A stretch of 32,298 bases of DNA from Oscillochloris sp. ZM17-4 (lineage in GTDB: Bacteria > Chloroflexota > Chloroflexia > Chloroflexales > Chloroflexaceae), in NCBI RefSeq assembly GCF_019599295.1, contig NZ_JAIEWN010000052.1:5319-37616 (forward strand), given 5' to 3'. The translations under genes and the position numbers were made by a program. Below the pieces are notes generated by a model. It searched no databases and was not told the DNA's origin. It saw nothing but the letters and a program-made list of their open reading frames with translations. This document shows positions 1 through 6,675 of the stretch, one piece after another (within the stretch, counting starts at the first letter, position 1; every line of letters begins with the position of its first letter).

Positions 1-35
1 CAGGAAGGTTCCTTCGCCGAAGATGAGGTGAGATC

Positions 36-650
36 ATGAGCGAGCGAGTAGATGCGAGCGCCCCACGCCAGCGGGTGGGCCGGCGGCTAGGGCTAACGCC
101 CTACTACCGGATCGGCGAGCGCGGGCCAGGCCGTCTAGTGCTCGAGTCGCTGCCGGATGCGAATCGCGGGCCGGGCTACCGGATCGCCGCCGGGGGGGCG
201 GCCCTCATCCTGGCGGCGGCCCTCATTCTGATCAGCGGGCTGATCGCCAACACCCAGGGCGCCGGCTTCGGCGTGGCGGCCCTCGCCGCCATCGTCGCCG
301 GCGTGCTTGGCAGCCTGGGCATGCGGCGGGCCATCGGCGGCTACGCCGCGATCACCACCAGCAACCAGATCATCGCCGACGCCGATGATGCGAGCCTCAC
401 CTTCATCCAGGTCAGCCGGGTGGGAAAGCCGCGCCGCCAGATCCTCGCCTTCGATCAGGTGCGCGCCATACGCCTGCGCCGGCGCCCGCTGATGGTCGGC
501 TCCCTGCTGCGCCAAGTGCGCCCGATCGTCGCCCTGGAACTGGTGGTCGGCGCCGACATCTGGGTGGTCGATAGCGCAGAAAACGGCGGCGACCTTCAGG
601 TGGTCGCCGCCGCGCTGCAAGAGCTCATCGCTGAATCACGGAATCGCTGA
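36..650 (+). CDS. Two-helix membrane protein, function unknown
   Basis: A 204-residue protein with no function I can name. A hydrophilic N-terminus of about 48 residues is followed by two hydrophobic segments (about 49-70 and 76-95) separated by a short loop. The C-terminal half (about 100-200) is soluble, alternating and beta-rich and ends in an amphipathic helix. This layout resembles small bacterial proteins with a membrane hairpin and a PH-like domain, but that is inference. The ATG at 36 is supported by a purine-rich GAGGTGAG just upstream and by an in-frame TGA at 24-26, so the protein cannot start earlier. The gene converges on pufM, and its stop codon lies in the left arm of the hairpin between them. 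Confidence 0.7.
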   Translation: MSERVDASAPRQRVGRRLGLTPYYRIGERGPGRLVLESLPDANRGPGYRIAAGGAALILAAALILISGLIANTQGAGFGVAALAAIVAGVLGSLGMRRAIGGYAAITTSNQIIADADDASLTFIQVSRVGKPRRQILAFDQVRAIRLRRRPLMVGSLLRQVRPIVALELVVGADIWVVDSAENGGDLQVVAAALQELIAESRNR

Positions 651-703
651 ATAGTTGAGGCACTGAGGAGCGATTTTGCCCTCAGTGCCTCAACTATTCA
701 GCG
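645..703. terminator. 24-bp perfect inverted repeat between convergent genes
   Basis: Positions 645-668 and 680-703 are exact reverse complements (24 bp) around an 11-base loop. The repeat sits between the stop of the rightward membrane-protein gene and the stop of leftward pufM, where a bidirectional terminator is expected. It has no long T run, so it could instead stabilise the 3' ends or be a repeat element. Confidence 0.65.
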
Positions 704-713
704 CCTCAGTGAT

Positions 714-1631
714 CTACGGGCCAACGGGCGGTGCCTGCGGGAAGTTGATCCCAGCCTCGACGCCCCACTGGAACCAGTTGTTCACGAAGGCCGGCTGGCT
801 GAGGAAGATGCCAATTGCGCCAGTGACGCCGCAGAGCCAGGCGAACCAGAAGGCCCAGATGTGGATGGTGTAGGCGTTGGCGTTGAAGCCCATGCACCAG
901 CGCCAGAACAGCTGCGCCCGCTCGGTGCCCGTGCCCGGAGCCTGGAGCTCAGCCCACTCCTCGTGGGCGGCGTACTTCTCCAGCGCCCAGATCGTGCCGG
1001 CGTGCATCGCCAGGATCACCGTCGAGCCGAGCAGGAAGAAGATCGAGAGCATGTGGAAGGGGTTGTAGTAGAAGTTCCCGTAGCGCACGCTCACGTTGTT
1101 CGTCCAGTCCAGCAGCGCCTTGATCCCGTGCGAGGGTGCCTCGGACCAGTCGGCCATCCACATGGGCCGGATGATATAGATCGCCAGGTAGAGGATGATC
1201 GCGCCGGAGAAGCCGTAGGCCAGGTAGGGCTTGAGCCCCAGGCTCTGCGCCCGCGTGTAGATGTGCATGAACCAGCACAAGATCGACAGCGTCAGAAAGA
1301 AGGTGGCGATCAGCCACCAGCCGCCCTGCTCCAGGGGCGGGAAGCTCAGCCCGTAGCGCGCCGACGGCGGGTCGATCTGGAGCACCACGAAGTACTTCGC
1401 GAAGGCGATCGGGTTCCATGCCACCTGCGAGAGCATCACCGTCAGCCAGATGAAGGTGAAGGCCAGGCCGCTGAAGAAGGCGCTGATATTCCAGAAGCCG
1501 ATGTAGTAGGGGCCGAACTGGCTGTCAAAGCCCAGGTTCTCCAGCACTGGCAGAAAGAGCGCCTTGCCGATTCTGCTATCGCGGCCCGGTCCCAGCTTAA
1601 GATCCCCGGAGGGCGGTGTCATCGTTGCCAT
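714..1631 (-). CDS. pufM: Photosynthetic reaction centre M subunit
   Basis: M subunit (305 aa) of the type-II reaction centre, an integral membrane protein that with L binds the bacteriochlorophyll special pair, bacteriopheophytins, quinone and iron. Five hydrophobic helices are visible. Aligned by motif to the purple-bacterial M protein, the special-pair ligand is His193 in NPFH, and the iron ligands are probably His210, His257 and Glu224 or Glu225. The position matching purple-bacterial M-His182 is Leu173 in KALLDW, the Chloroflexus-type change that puts a bacteriopheophytin in place of one accessory bacteriochlorophyll. The start at 1631 has an AGAGGAG ribosome site 5 bases upstream and gives the family N-terminus (MATMTPPSGDLKLG). 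A longer frame running back to 1736 is not supported. It lies 17 bases after pufL and is probably cotranscribed. Confidence 0.97.
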   Translation of the reverse strand: MATMTPPSGDLKLGPGRDSRIGKALFLPVLENLGFDSQFGPYYIGFWNISAFFSGLAFTFIWLTVMLSQVAWNPIAFAKYFVVLQIDPPSARYGLSFPPLEQGGWWLIATFFLTLSILCWFMHIYTRAQSLGLKPYLAYGFSGAIILYLAIYIIRPMWMADWSEAPSHGIKALLDWTNNVSVRYGNFYYNPFHMLSIFFLLGSTVILAMHAGTIWALEKYAAHEEWAELQAPGTGTERAQLFWRWCMGFNANAYTIHIWAFWFAWLCGVTGAIGIFLSQPAFVNNWFQWGVEAGINFPQAPPVGP

Positions 1632-1648
1632 AGTCGCTCCTCTAATCG

Positions 1649-2584
1649 CTACACGCCGCTCCAGAATGGCAGGGTGTTCCAGAAGCTCCAGAAGCCTACC
1701 CAGTCCTTCACAACCCAGCCCGAGAGTAGAATACATAGGTCGGCCGAGAGGACGCCGCCGCAGGCGACGATGAAGCCCAGGCGGTGGATGCCTGTCTCGC
1801 CCACCGAGTAGTACTGCACGTCTCGGAAGAACGTATCCTCAATATCGTTGCCCTCTGGCCCGCGGTACTGCGCCGTGCTCAGGATGAGCGAGCCGTGGGC
1901 GGCGAGCAGGAAGGTCGAGGTGAACAGGCCGGTGATGCCGATCGCGTGGAAGGGGTTGTAGAAGAAGTTGTTGTAGCGGTAGCCGAAGTTCGACACCCAG
2001 TCCAGGTGCGGCATCACGCCGAGCACGAAGCCCTCGTGCCACTGGCCCATCGCGATCGGGCGGATGATCTGGATCGTCGACCAGGCCGAGAAGACCACCC
2101 CGTAGGCCACCGCGATGTGGTAGCCCATGTCCAGCTTCATGCTGATGTCGACCTGACGCATCATCCAGCTGAAGAAGGCCAGCGTGGCGAAGAAGACCGT
2201 CATCTGCCACATGAAGCCGGGCTGCCCCGGTGTGACGAGGGCCAGCCCCACGCTCGCCGGCGGCGGGTCGATCCGGCCAGCGAAGAAGTTCTGCGGGATC
2301 GAGTACGGCCCGTTGATCACGGTCGTGGTCAGGTAGAAGTAGGAGCCGGCGATGATCGCCAGCACCCCCAGAAATCCCCAGAACCCGACATAGAACGGCC
2401 CCACCCAGAAGTCGAACGGGTCGTACTTAAAGAGCGCGCTAAATGTCGTTCGCCCCTTGACCTTGTACTCCGGCTCAAGTTCCTGGATCGTCCGTCCTCC
2501 GGGCACCCGTGTCGAGCGTGCCCCGCTCATCACGGTGAAGGAGAGATCCGGAAAGCGCGGATCCTTCGCTGCTTTTCCACTCAT
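1649..2584 (-). CDS. pufL: Photosynthetic reaction centre L subunit
   Basis: L subunit (311 aa) of the type-II reaction centre, carrying the active electron-transfer branch. It has five transmembrane helices. His193 in PHLDW corresponds to the accessory bacteriochlorophyll ligand and is retained, unlike in M. His213 in NPFH is the special-pair ligand, and His230 and His267 are the likely iron ligands. The start at 2584 (MSGKAAKDPRFPD) matches my memory of the Chloroflexus N-terminus and length and has an AAAGGGA site upstream; the same frame stays open to 2752 but that extension overlaps the promoter. The gene is first in a pufL-pufM pair. No pufA, pufB or pufC lies nearby, consistent with Chloroflexus, where antenna and cytochrome genes sit elsewhere. 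Confidence 0.97.
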   Translation of the reverse strand: MSGKAAKDPRFPDLSFTVMSGARSTRVPGGRTIQELEPEYKVKGRTTFSALFKYDPFDFWVGPFYVGFWGFLGVLAIIAGSYFYLTTTVINGPYSIPQNFFAGRIDPPPASVGLALVTPGQPGFMWQMTVFFATLAFFSWMMRQVDISMKLDMGYHIAVAYGVVFSAWSTIQIIRPIAMGQWHEGFVLGVMPHLDWVSNFGYRYNNFFYNPFHAIGITGLFTSTFLLAAHGSLILSTAQYRGPEGNDIEDTFFRDVQYYSVGETGIHRLGFIVACGGVLSADLCILLSGWVVKDWVGFWSFWNTLPFWSGV

Positions 2585-2723
2585 TAGCGATTCCCTTTCC
2601 AGACGCTCGCGGCTTGGGGGACGAACAGATAGCCTGTTCATCAGGGGGCGCGCAGGTGCGTCCTGCGTTGCCCTGGCGGAGTGCATACTTTCAACATAAA
2701 TAAAAAACTGAGTGTTGACCCAA

Positions 2724-2752
2724 AGTATAATACCAGGGTATAGCCTTGTCAA
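2724..2752 (-). promoter_or_regulatory. Sigma-70-type promoter of pufLM
   Basis: Read on the minus strand, a perfect TTGACA (2752-2747) is followed by a 17-base spacer and TATACT (2729-2724), one base off the TATAAT consensus. Transcription would start near 2717, leaving an untranslated leader of about 130 bases before pufL. The spacer contains a dyad, ATACC-AG-GGTAT (2730-2741), lying directly against the -10 box, a plausible operator. No PpsR/CrtJ-type TGT-N12-ACA site was found here. Confidence 0.8.
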
Positions 2753-2877
2753 GCGCAGAGCTTACGCGTCTATGTTGCGCTGTGATGCGCAAAAGCCGTG
2801 CATCGCCACATAGGACAACCGTATTGTTTGGGGGATTGCTCTTGCATATAGGTAAGGAGCGCGCCAGACAAGTGATC

Positions 2878-3492
2878 CTAGACGCCCGCGATCAGCCGCC
2901 GGGCGAGGGCCAGGTCGTCCGGGGTGTTGATGTTGAGCATCGCGCGCCCGCCCGGGTCGTGGCAGGCGATCATGGCCTGGTCAGGGATCGCCATCTGGAG
3001 GCGGGCGAGCAGCGCGGCTACCCCGTAGCTGCCGCACTCCAGGGCGGCGCGCATGGCGGGCAGGCAGCTCGCCCGATACACCGCGTGCAGCGGCTCGCGC
3101 CCGCTTCGGCTGGCCGGCCCGACCGCCAGCGGCACCAGGGCATCGCCATCGAACGGAGACTCGGCGAGTGCCCGCAGCAGCCCGGCGTTGAGCAGAGGCA
3201 TGTCGGAGGCCACCACCAGAGCCGTCGGCAGCGCCGCCGCCGTCAGCCCGCTGTAGATCCCGCCGAGCGCGCCCGCGTCGGGGTAGCGGTCGCCCACCAC
3301 CCGCGCCGCCAGCCCCGGCCACTCCGCCGGGTCGTTCAGCACCACCAGCAGCTCGGCGCACAGGGGCGCCAGCACCCCCAGCGTGTGCTCCAGCAGCGTC
3401 GGCCCCGCATCGCCCCACAGCCGCACGCGCCGCTTGTCAAACCCCAGCCGCCGCGATCGCCCGCCCGCCACGATGATCCCTGTGATCGCCAT
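2878..3492 (-). CDS. mobA: Molybdenum cofactor guanylyltransferase
   Basis: MobA-type nucleotidyltransferase (204 aa), a cytoplasmic enzyme that joins GMP from GTP to molybdopterin cofactor. The N-terminal signature is clear: a beta strand, then GGRSRRLGFDK at about 10-20, the GTP-binding loop of the family with its conserved lysine. An Asp in the SDMPLL motif matches the metal/GMP-binding position. The length is typical for MobA. The ATG at 3492 gives a standard N-terminus (MAITGIIVAGG) with an AGAGG upstream; the longer open frame up to 3558 is not convincing. The gene stands alone, diverging from the ParB-like gene and ending about 125 bases before the pufLM promoter. A related nucleotidyltransferase with another substrate is less likely. 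Confidence 0.88.
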   Translation of the reverse strand: MAITGIIVAGGRSRRLGFDKRRVRLWGDAGPTLLEHTLGVLAPLCAELLVVLNDPAEWPGLAARVVGDRYPDAGALGGIYSGLTAAALPTALVVASDMPLLNAGLLRALAESPFDGDALVPLAVGPASRSGREPLHAVYRASCLPAMRAALECGSYGVAALLARLQMAIPDQAMIACHDPGGRAMLNINTPDDLALARRLIAGV

Positions 3493-3508
3493 ACGCGCGC
3501 CTCTGGCC

Positions 3509-3526
3509 CTACGACATACGTCGTAG
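3509..3526. promoter_or_regulatory. Dyad in the mobA / ParB-like divergent region
   Basis: CTACGAC-ATAC-GTCGTAG is a perfect 7-bp inverted repeat 17 bases upstream of the mobA start, in the 157-base region between two divergent genes. It could be an operator or a leader hairpin. No strong promoter was identified here; a weak minus-strand candidate (TTGCGG, 17 bases, TATGTT) overlaps the region. Confidence 0.3.
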
Positions 3527-3649
3527 CACAACATACATCGAACGACGGATGTCCGCAAGCGCCTTTGTTCCGACGTTCACATACGCACAACGTGCTACCA
3601 TATGGCCGAAGGCAGTGGCGCCCATCTGCGGCGCGGCCGAGGAGTTGCA

Positions 3650-4195
3650 ATGCAGCCACATCATACACCCAGACAGCTAGAAAGCCCCCGGCAGCGTAGC
3701 CGAGCCTACCGCTATGACTGGCAGGTACAGTCACGCGTCATCGCGCAGCGCCACTTCGACCGCGTCCTGCGCCACGGCTGGGTCGGCCGCCTGATCGACT
3801 CGCTCAGGGGCCGCAGCTCCGCCCTGCTCTGCCTGGCCGATATCCAGTCGCCGCCGCCGCCGAGCGCCGAGGAGATCCTTGGCCTCCAGACAGTGCCGAT
3901 CAGCCAGATCTGTGGCAGCGAGGGCCGCGTCCACGACTTCGACCGGCGCTTCGCCCCGCTCCACGAGCATATTCGTGATCGCTGGGTTACCCTGGCGGCC
4001 ATGCGCAGCGAGGGCCACCCGCTGACCCCTGTCGAGCTCGTGCAGATTGGCGAGAGCTACTATATTCTTGATGGACACCACCGCATCTCGGTCGCTTGCG
4101 CCTTTAACGACGACACGATCGAGGCCCACGTGACGCGCTGGCCGGCGGTCGTGCAGATTGCAGATTGCAGATTGCAGGTTGCAGAGCTCGTCTAG
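3650..4195 (+). CDS. Small ParB-like (DGHHR) domain protein
   Basis: A 181-residue soluble protein. Near residues 125-160 it has LTPVELVQIGESYYILDGHHR followed by a helix, the signature of the ParB/sulfiredoxin-like fold (DGHHR at 141-145), known for nucleotide and phosphate binding. It lacks the DNA-binding half of a chromosome-partitioning ParB, so it is not ParB itself. The N-terminal 120 residues are basic and carry nothing I recognise. The ATG at 3650 has a GAGGAG site 6 bases upstream and is preferred to the ATG at 3602. The last residues are encoded by a 7-base tandem repeat that runs through the stop region, so the C-terminus may be a recent extension. Function unknown. Confidence 0.75.
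   Translation: MQPHHTPRQLESPRQRSRAYRYDWQVQSRVIAQRHFDRVLRHGWVGRLIDSLRGRSSALLCLADIQSPPPPSAEEILGLQTVPISQICGSEGRVHDFDRRFAPLHEHIRDRWVTLAAMRSEGHPLTPVELVQIGESYYILDGHHRISVACAFNDDTIEAHVTRWPAVVQIADCRLQVAELV
4153..4180. repeat. Four-copy 7-base tandem repeat (GCAGATT)
   Basis: GCAGATT occurs three times in direct succession (4153-4173), then once as GCAGGTT (4174-4180), with a partial fifth copy. It lies inside the 3' end of the ParB-like gene; slippage would alter that protein's C-terminus. Confidence 0.9.
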
Positions 4196-4207
4196 AGTTC
4201 ATGTGAT

Positions 4208-4256
4208 TGGCCCAGCGGAAACGCGGAAGCGATGCTTCCGCGTTTCCGCTGGGCCA
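4208..4256. terminator. 23-bp perfect hairpin after the ParB-like gene
   Basis: Positions 4208-4230 and 4234-4256 are exact reverse complements with a 3-base loop. The hairpin begins 12 bases after the ParB-like stop and faces the convergent glycosyltransferase gene ending at 4385. It is a likely bidirectional terminator, although no clear T run follows. The remaining bases to 4384 hold a short duplicated ATCGGCA motif (about 4265-4277) and no gene. Confidence 0.65.
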
Positions 4257-4384
4257 CTCTGTTATCGGCAATCGGCAATCCTAGTGCAGGTTCAAGCGAC
4301 CTTGTTGGGCACGAGGCAGGGCGCTCGCGCGTTGCAGCGCCCAACCCCCGACTCCCAACTCCTAACCCCTGCGCTGAAAGCGCA

Positions 4385-5668
4385 CTACGAGACCTGGGCT
4401 AGCGGGCGGCGGGCGGCGCGGGCGGCGGCGTTGGCCATCACTAGATCCTCATAGATCGCGGTGATCCGCCGCGCGACGCTCGGCCAGCCGTACTCTGCGG
4501 CCCGGCGCCGCGCCCCGGCCCGCAGCTCCTCAGCGTAGGCGGCGTCGTCCAGGGCGCGGCGGATCAGGCCGGCCAGCGCCGCGTGATCGTCGGGGGGGAA
4601 GAGCAGGCCGCCGCGCCCGTCCTCGATCGTCAGGGCCAGGCCGCCGGCGTTCGAGGCGATCACCAGCGCCCCGCAGGCCATCGCCTCCAGGGCGACCATC
4701 CCGAAGGACTCGTAGTGCGAGGGCACGGCCACCACATCGGCGGCGGCGAAGTAGTCGGCCAGCTGATCCTGCGGCTTCGCCCCCAGGAAGCTCACCCGGT
4801 CGGCCACGCCCAGCTGGTGGCGCAGGGCGTTGAGCCGGCGCTGCTCGCTATTCCACTCGCCCGGATGCGACTCATCATCGCCGCCGATCAGCAGCACGCG
4901 CCGGCGGTCGCGCCGCGCGGGCTCCGCCTCAGCCAGCAGCGCCAGGGCGCGGATGAGCGCGTCCATCCCCTTCAGCGGCTCCATCCGGCCCACGCAGATC
5001 AGCAGCTCCTCATCCTCGGGCAGGCCCAGGCGGGCGCGGGCGGCAGATCGGCCCTGCACATGAAAGCGGCGCAGATCCACCCCGCACGGCACCACCCGGA
5101 TGCGCTCAGTGTCGGCGCCATAGTTCCAGACCATCTGCGCCCGGTCGAGGGTCGTCGCCGCCACAATCGTGTCGACCTCCTGCATCAGGCGGCGCTCGAT
5201 CGCGATCCGCCGCAGGGTCTCGGTCTCCTCTTTGCTGCGGGCGATGCTATTCTTCATCGCGCCGAGGGTGTGGAACATATGCATCACCGGCACCCCCCAG
5301 CTGCGGCGCAGGCGCAGGGCCGCCTCCCCCGAGAGCCAGTAGTGGCTATGGATGAGGTCGTAGGAGAGATCCTCGCCCTCGGCGAAGCAGCGCACGCGGC
5401 TCACGAACTCCGGCAGGTAGGTGAGCACCCAGTCCTTCTCGTAGGGCGCGGCGGGGCCGGTGTGCAGGTTGATCACGCGCACCCCGCACGACATCGGCTC
5501 GACTGTCGGCGCGCGGCGATCCTGGCTGCGTGTAAAGATATCGACCGGGACGCCACGGCTGCCCAGCTCGCGCGCCAGCTCGCGCACATAGACGTTCATC
5601 CCACCTGCCTCTTTGCCGCCGAGGCGGGCCAGGGGGCTGCTGTGGACGCTCAGCATTGCGACTCGCAA
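4385..5668 (-). CDS. GT4-family glycosyltransferase, MshA-like
   Basis: A cytoplasmic GT-B fold glycosyltransferase of 427 aa. The N-terminus has the MshA/sucrose-synthase-like donor loop SSPLARLGGKEAGGMNVYVREL; the C-terminal half has GRMEPLKGMDAL and the retaining-enzyme E-x7-E motif in ESFGMVALEA. Family members transfer a nucleotide-activated sugar to inositol phosphate, lipid carriers or glycans; the acceptor here is unknown. I chose a TTG start at 5668 because AAGGAG lies just upstream and it gives the normal first beta strand (MRVAMLSVHSS); the alternative is ATG at 5656. The frame is open further upstream only because it reads through a repeat. It is the last gene of the exopolysaccharide block, and residues near the C-terminus are alanine/arginine-rich. 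Confidence 0.85.
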   Translation of the reverse strand: MRVAMLSVHSSPLARLGGKEAGGMNVYVRELARELGSRGVPVDIFTRSQDRRAPTVEPMSCGVRVINLHTGPAAPYEKDWVLTYLPEFVSRVRCFAEGEDLSYDLIHSHYWLSGEAALRLRRSWGVPVMHMFHTLGAMKNSIARSKEETETLRRIAIERRLMQEVDTIVAATTLDRAQMVWNYGADTERIRVVPCGVDLRRFHVQGRSAARARLGLPEDEELLICVGRMEPLKGMDALIRALALLAEAEPARRDRRRVLLIGGDDESHPGEWNSEQRRLNALRHQLGVADRVSFLGAKPQDQLADYFAAADVVAVPSHYESFGMVALEAMACGALVIASNAGGLALTIEDGRGGLLFPPDDHAALAGLIRRALDDAAYAEELRAGARRRAAEYGWPSVARRITAIYEDLVMANAAARAARRPLAQVS

Positions 5669-5686
5669 GTCTCTCTCCTTGTTCGA

Positions 5687-5775
5687 AGGGCACAGGGTAC
5701 AGGGCACAGGGTACAGGCAGGCGCACGTCATCTGCGACGTGCCCTGTGTCCTGTACCCTGTACCCTTGCCTGTAT
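5687..5775. repeat. GGGTACAG / GGCACAG repeats in inverted arrangement
   Basis: Short units of the form GGGTACAG and GGGCACAG occur in tandem at about 5687-5720, and their reverse complements at about 5749-5775, giving an imperfect long hairpin between the GT4 and GT2 genes. The array lies immediately upstream of the GT4 ribosome site. It could act as a processing or attenuation element, or be a simple-repeat expansion. Confidence 0.7.
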
Positions 5776-5851
5776 TGTTGTACCACAACTTGCCCGCGCC
5801 GTCTACGACGCGTGGCCGTGCGGCACAGCGCTGTCGCCCCATGCCCCCGAT

Positions 5852-6550
5852 TTATGGCCAGAGGCGGTATTTCACCAGGGCGAAGATGGCGTAGAAGCCC
5901 TGGCTCGGCTTCATCTTCTTGCCCTCCTCGTAGGTCCGACCGAGGTAGCTCACCGGCACCTCGTAGATCCGGTGTCCGCGGCGCAGCACCTTGGCCGTTA
6001 TCTCCGGCTCAAGGCGAAAGTCGCTGCTCTCGAGGTCTAGGCTGCGGATGATCTCGGTGCGCATGGCCTTGTAGCAGGTCTCCATATCCGAGATCCAGCA
6101 GTTGAAGAGGAAGTTGGTCAGAAAGGTCAGCGCCTTGTTGCCGATCGCATTCCAGAAGTACATGCCCGTGTGGCTGCCCATAAAGCGGCTGCCATAGACC
6201 ACATCGACGCGCCCATCGATGATGGGCTGCACGAGGCCGTAGTAGTCGCCTGGGTCATACTCCAGGTCCGCGTCCTGAATGATCGTGATCTGGCCACGGG
6301 CGTGGGCGATCCCGCTCCGCACCGCCGCGCCCTTGCCGCTATTTACGGGGTGGCTGATCACCTTCAGGCGCGGGTTATCCGCCGCCGCCGCCTGGAGGAT
6401 CGCGAGGGTGTCGTCCGAGGAGTGATCATCGACGGCGATGATCTCTTTGTCGATGTTGACCGACCAGACCTTCGCCAGGATGTCGGGGAGCGTGGCGGCC
6501 TCGTTATAGCACGGCATGATCACTGAGAGGATCGGGCGGTCCGTTATCAT
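5852..6550 (-). CDS. GT2-family glycosyltransferase, dolichyl-phosphate-mannose-synthase-like
   Basis: A 232-residue GT-A fold enzyme of glycosyltransferase family 2. It opens with the classic strand and loop (SVIMPCYNEAATLPDIL), followed by VDDHSSDDT for nucleotide binding, and has a DAD metal motif in QDADLEYDP. Its length and lack of C-terminal transmembrane helices match catalytic domains that load a hexose onto a polyprenyl phosphate. Such lipid-linked sugars are donors for GT-C enzymes, and a DUF2142-like GT-C protein lies in the same block, so a functional link is possible. The start at 6550 lacks a strong ribosome site; MITDRPILSVIMPCYNE is the expected N-terminus. Confidence 0.88.
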   Translation of the reverse strand: MITDRPILSVIMPCYNEAATLPDILAKVWSVNIDKEIIAVDDHSSDDTLAILQAAAADNPRLKVISHPVNSGKGAAVRSGIAHARGQITIIQDADLEYDPGDYYGLVQPIIDGRVDVVYGSRFMGSHTGMYFWNAIGNKALTFLTNFLFNCWISDMETCYKAMRTEIIRSLDLESSDFRLEPEITAKVLRRGHRIYEVPVSYLGRTYEEGKKMKPSQGFYAIFALVKYRLWP

Positions 6551-6625
6551 ATATCTAGGTATCTGCTATGGCGGCCATCGGCGAGCGTACGACCGACGTA
6601 TTCAGATGGGCTGTGCGAGGCTACA

Positions 6626-6647
6626 GGGGCGCATCGCGATGCGCCCC
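6626..6647. terminator. 22-base perfect palindrome between wzz-like and GT2 genes
   Basis: GGGGCGCATCG and its exact reverse complement abut with no spacer, 28 bases past the stop of the Wzz-like gene in its reading direction. It could act as a weak terminator or 3'-end stabiliser. There is no T run. Confidence 0.5.
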
Positions 6648-6675
6648 CACCCATCAAAGGAACATGGACAGACGA

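Noticed and set aside
1649-1736. Possible pufL-pufM fusion or long overlap
   Set aside because: The pufM frame is open back to 1736, but the ribosome site and family N-terminus place its start at 1631, 17 bases after the pufL stop.
861-1811. Long plus-strand open frame opposite pufM and pufL
   Set aside because: It is antisense to two clear membrane-protein genes, is rich in Arg/Pro/Gly/His as expected for a GC-rich shadow frame, and has no recognisable domain.
2585-2877. PpsR/CrtJ-type operator in front of pufL
   Set aside because: No TGT-N12-ACA pair was found by eye at the promoter.
4153-4180. Short CRISPR-like repeat array
   Set aside because: The units are 7 bases with no spacers; this is a simple tandem repeat.
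3650-4195. Chromosome-partitioning ParB
   Set aside because: Only the DGHHR-type core is present; no helix-turn-helix DNA-binding domain and no parA neighbour.
4583-6040. 485-codon plus-strand frame opposite the GT4 and GT2 genes
   Set aside because: It is the complementary frame of two well-supported glycosyltransferases and runs through the intergenic repeat; no motifs.
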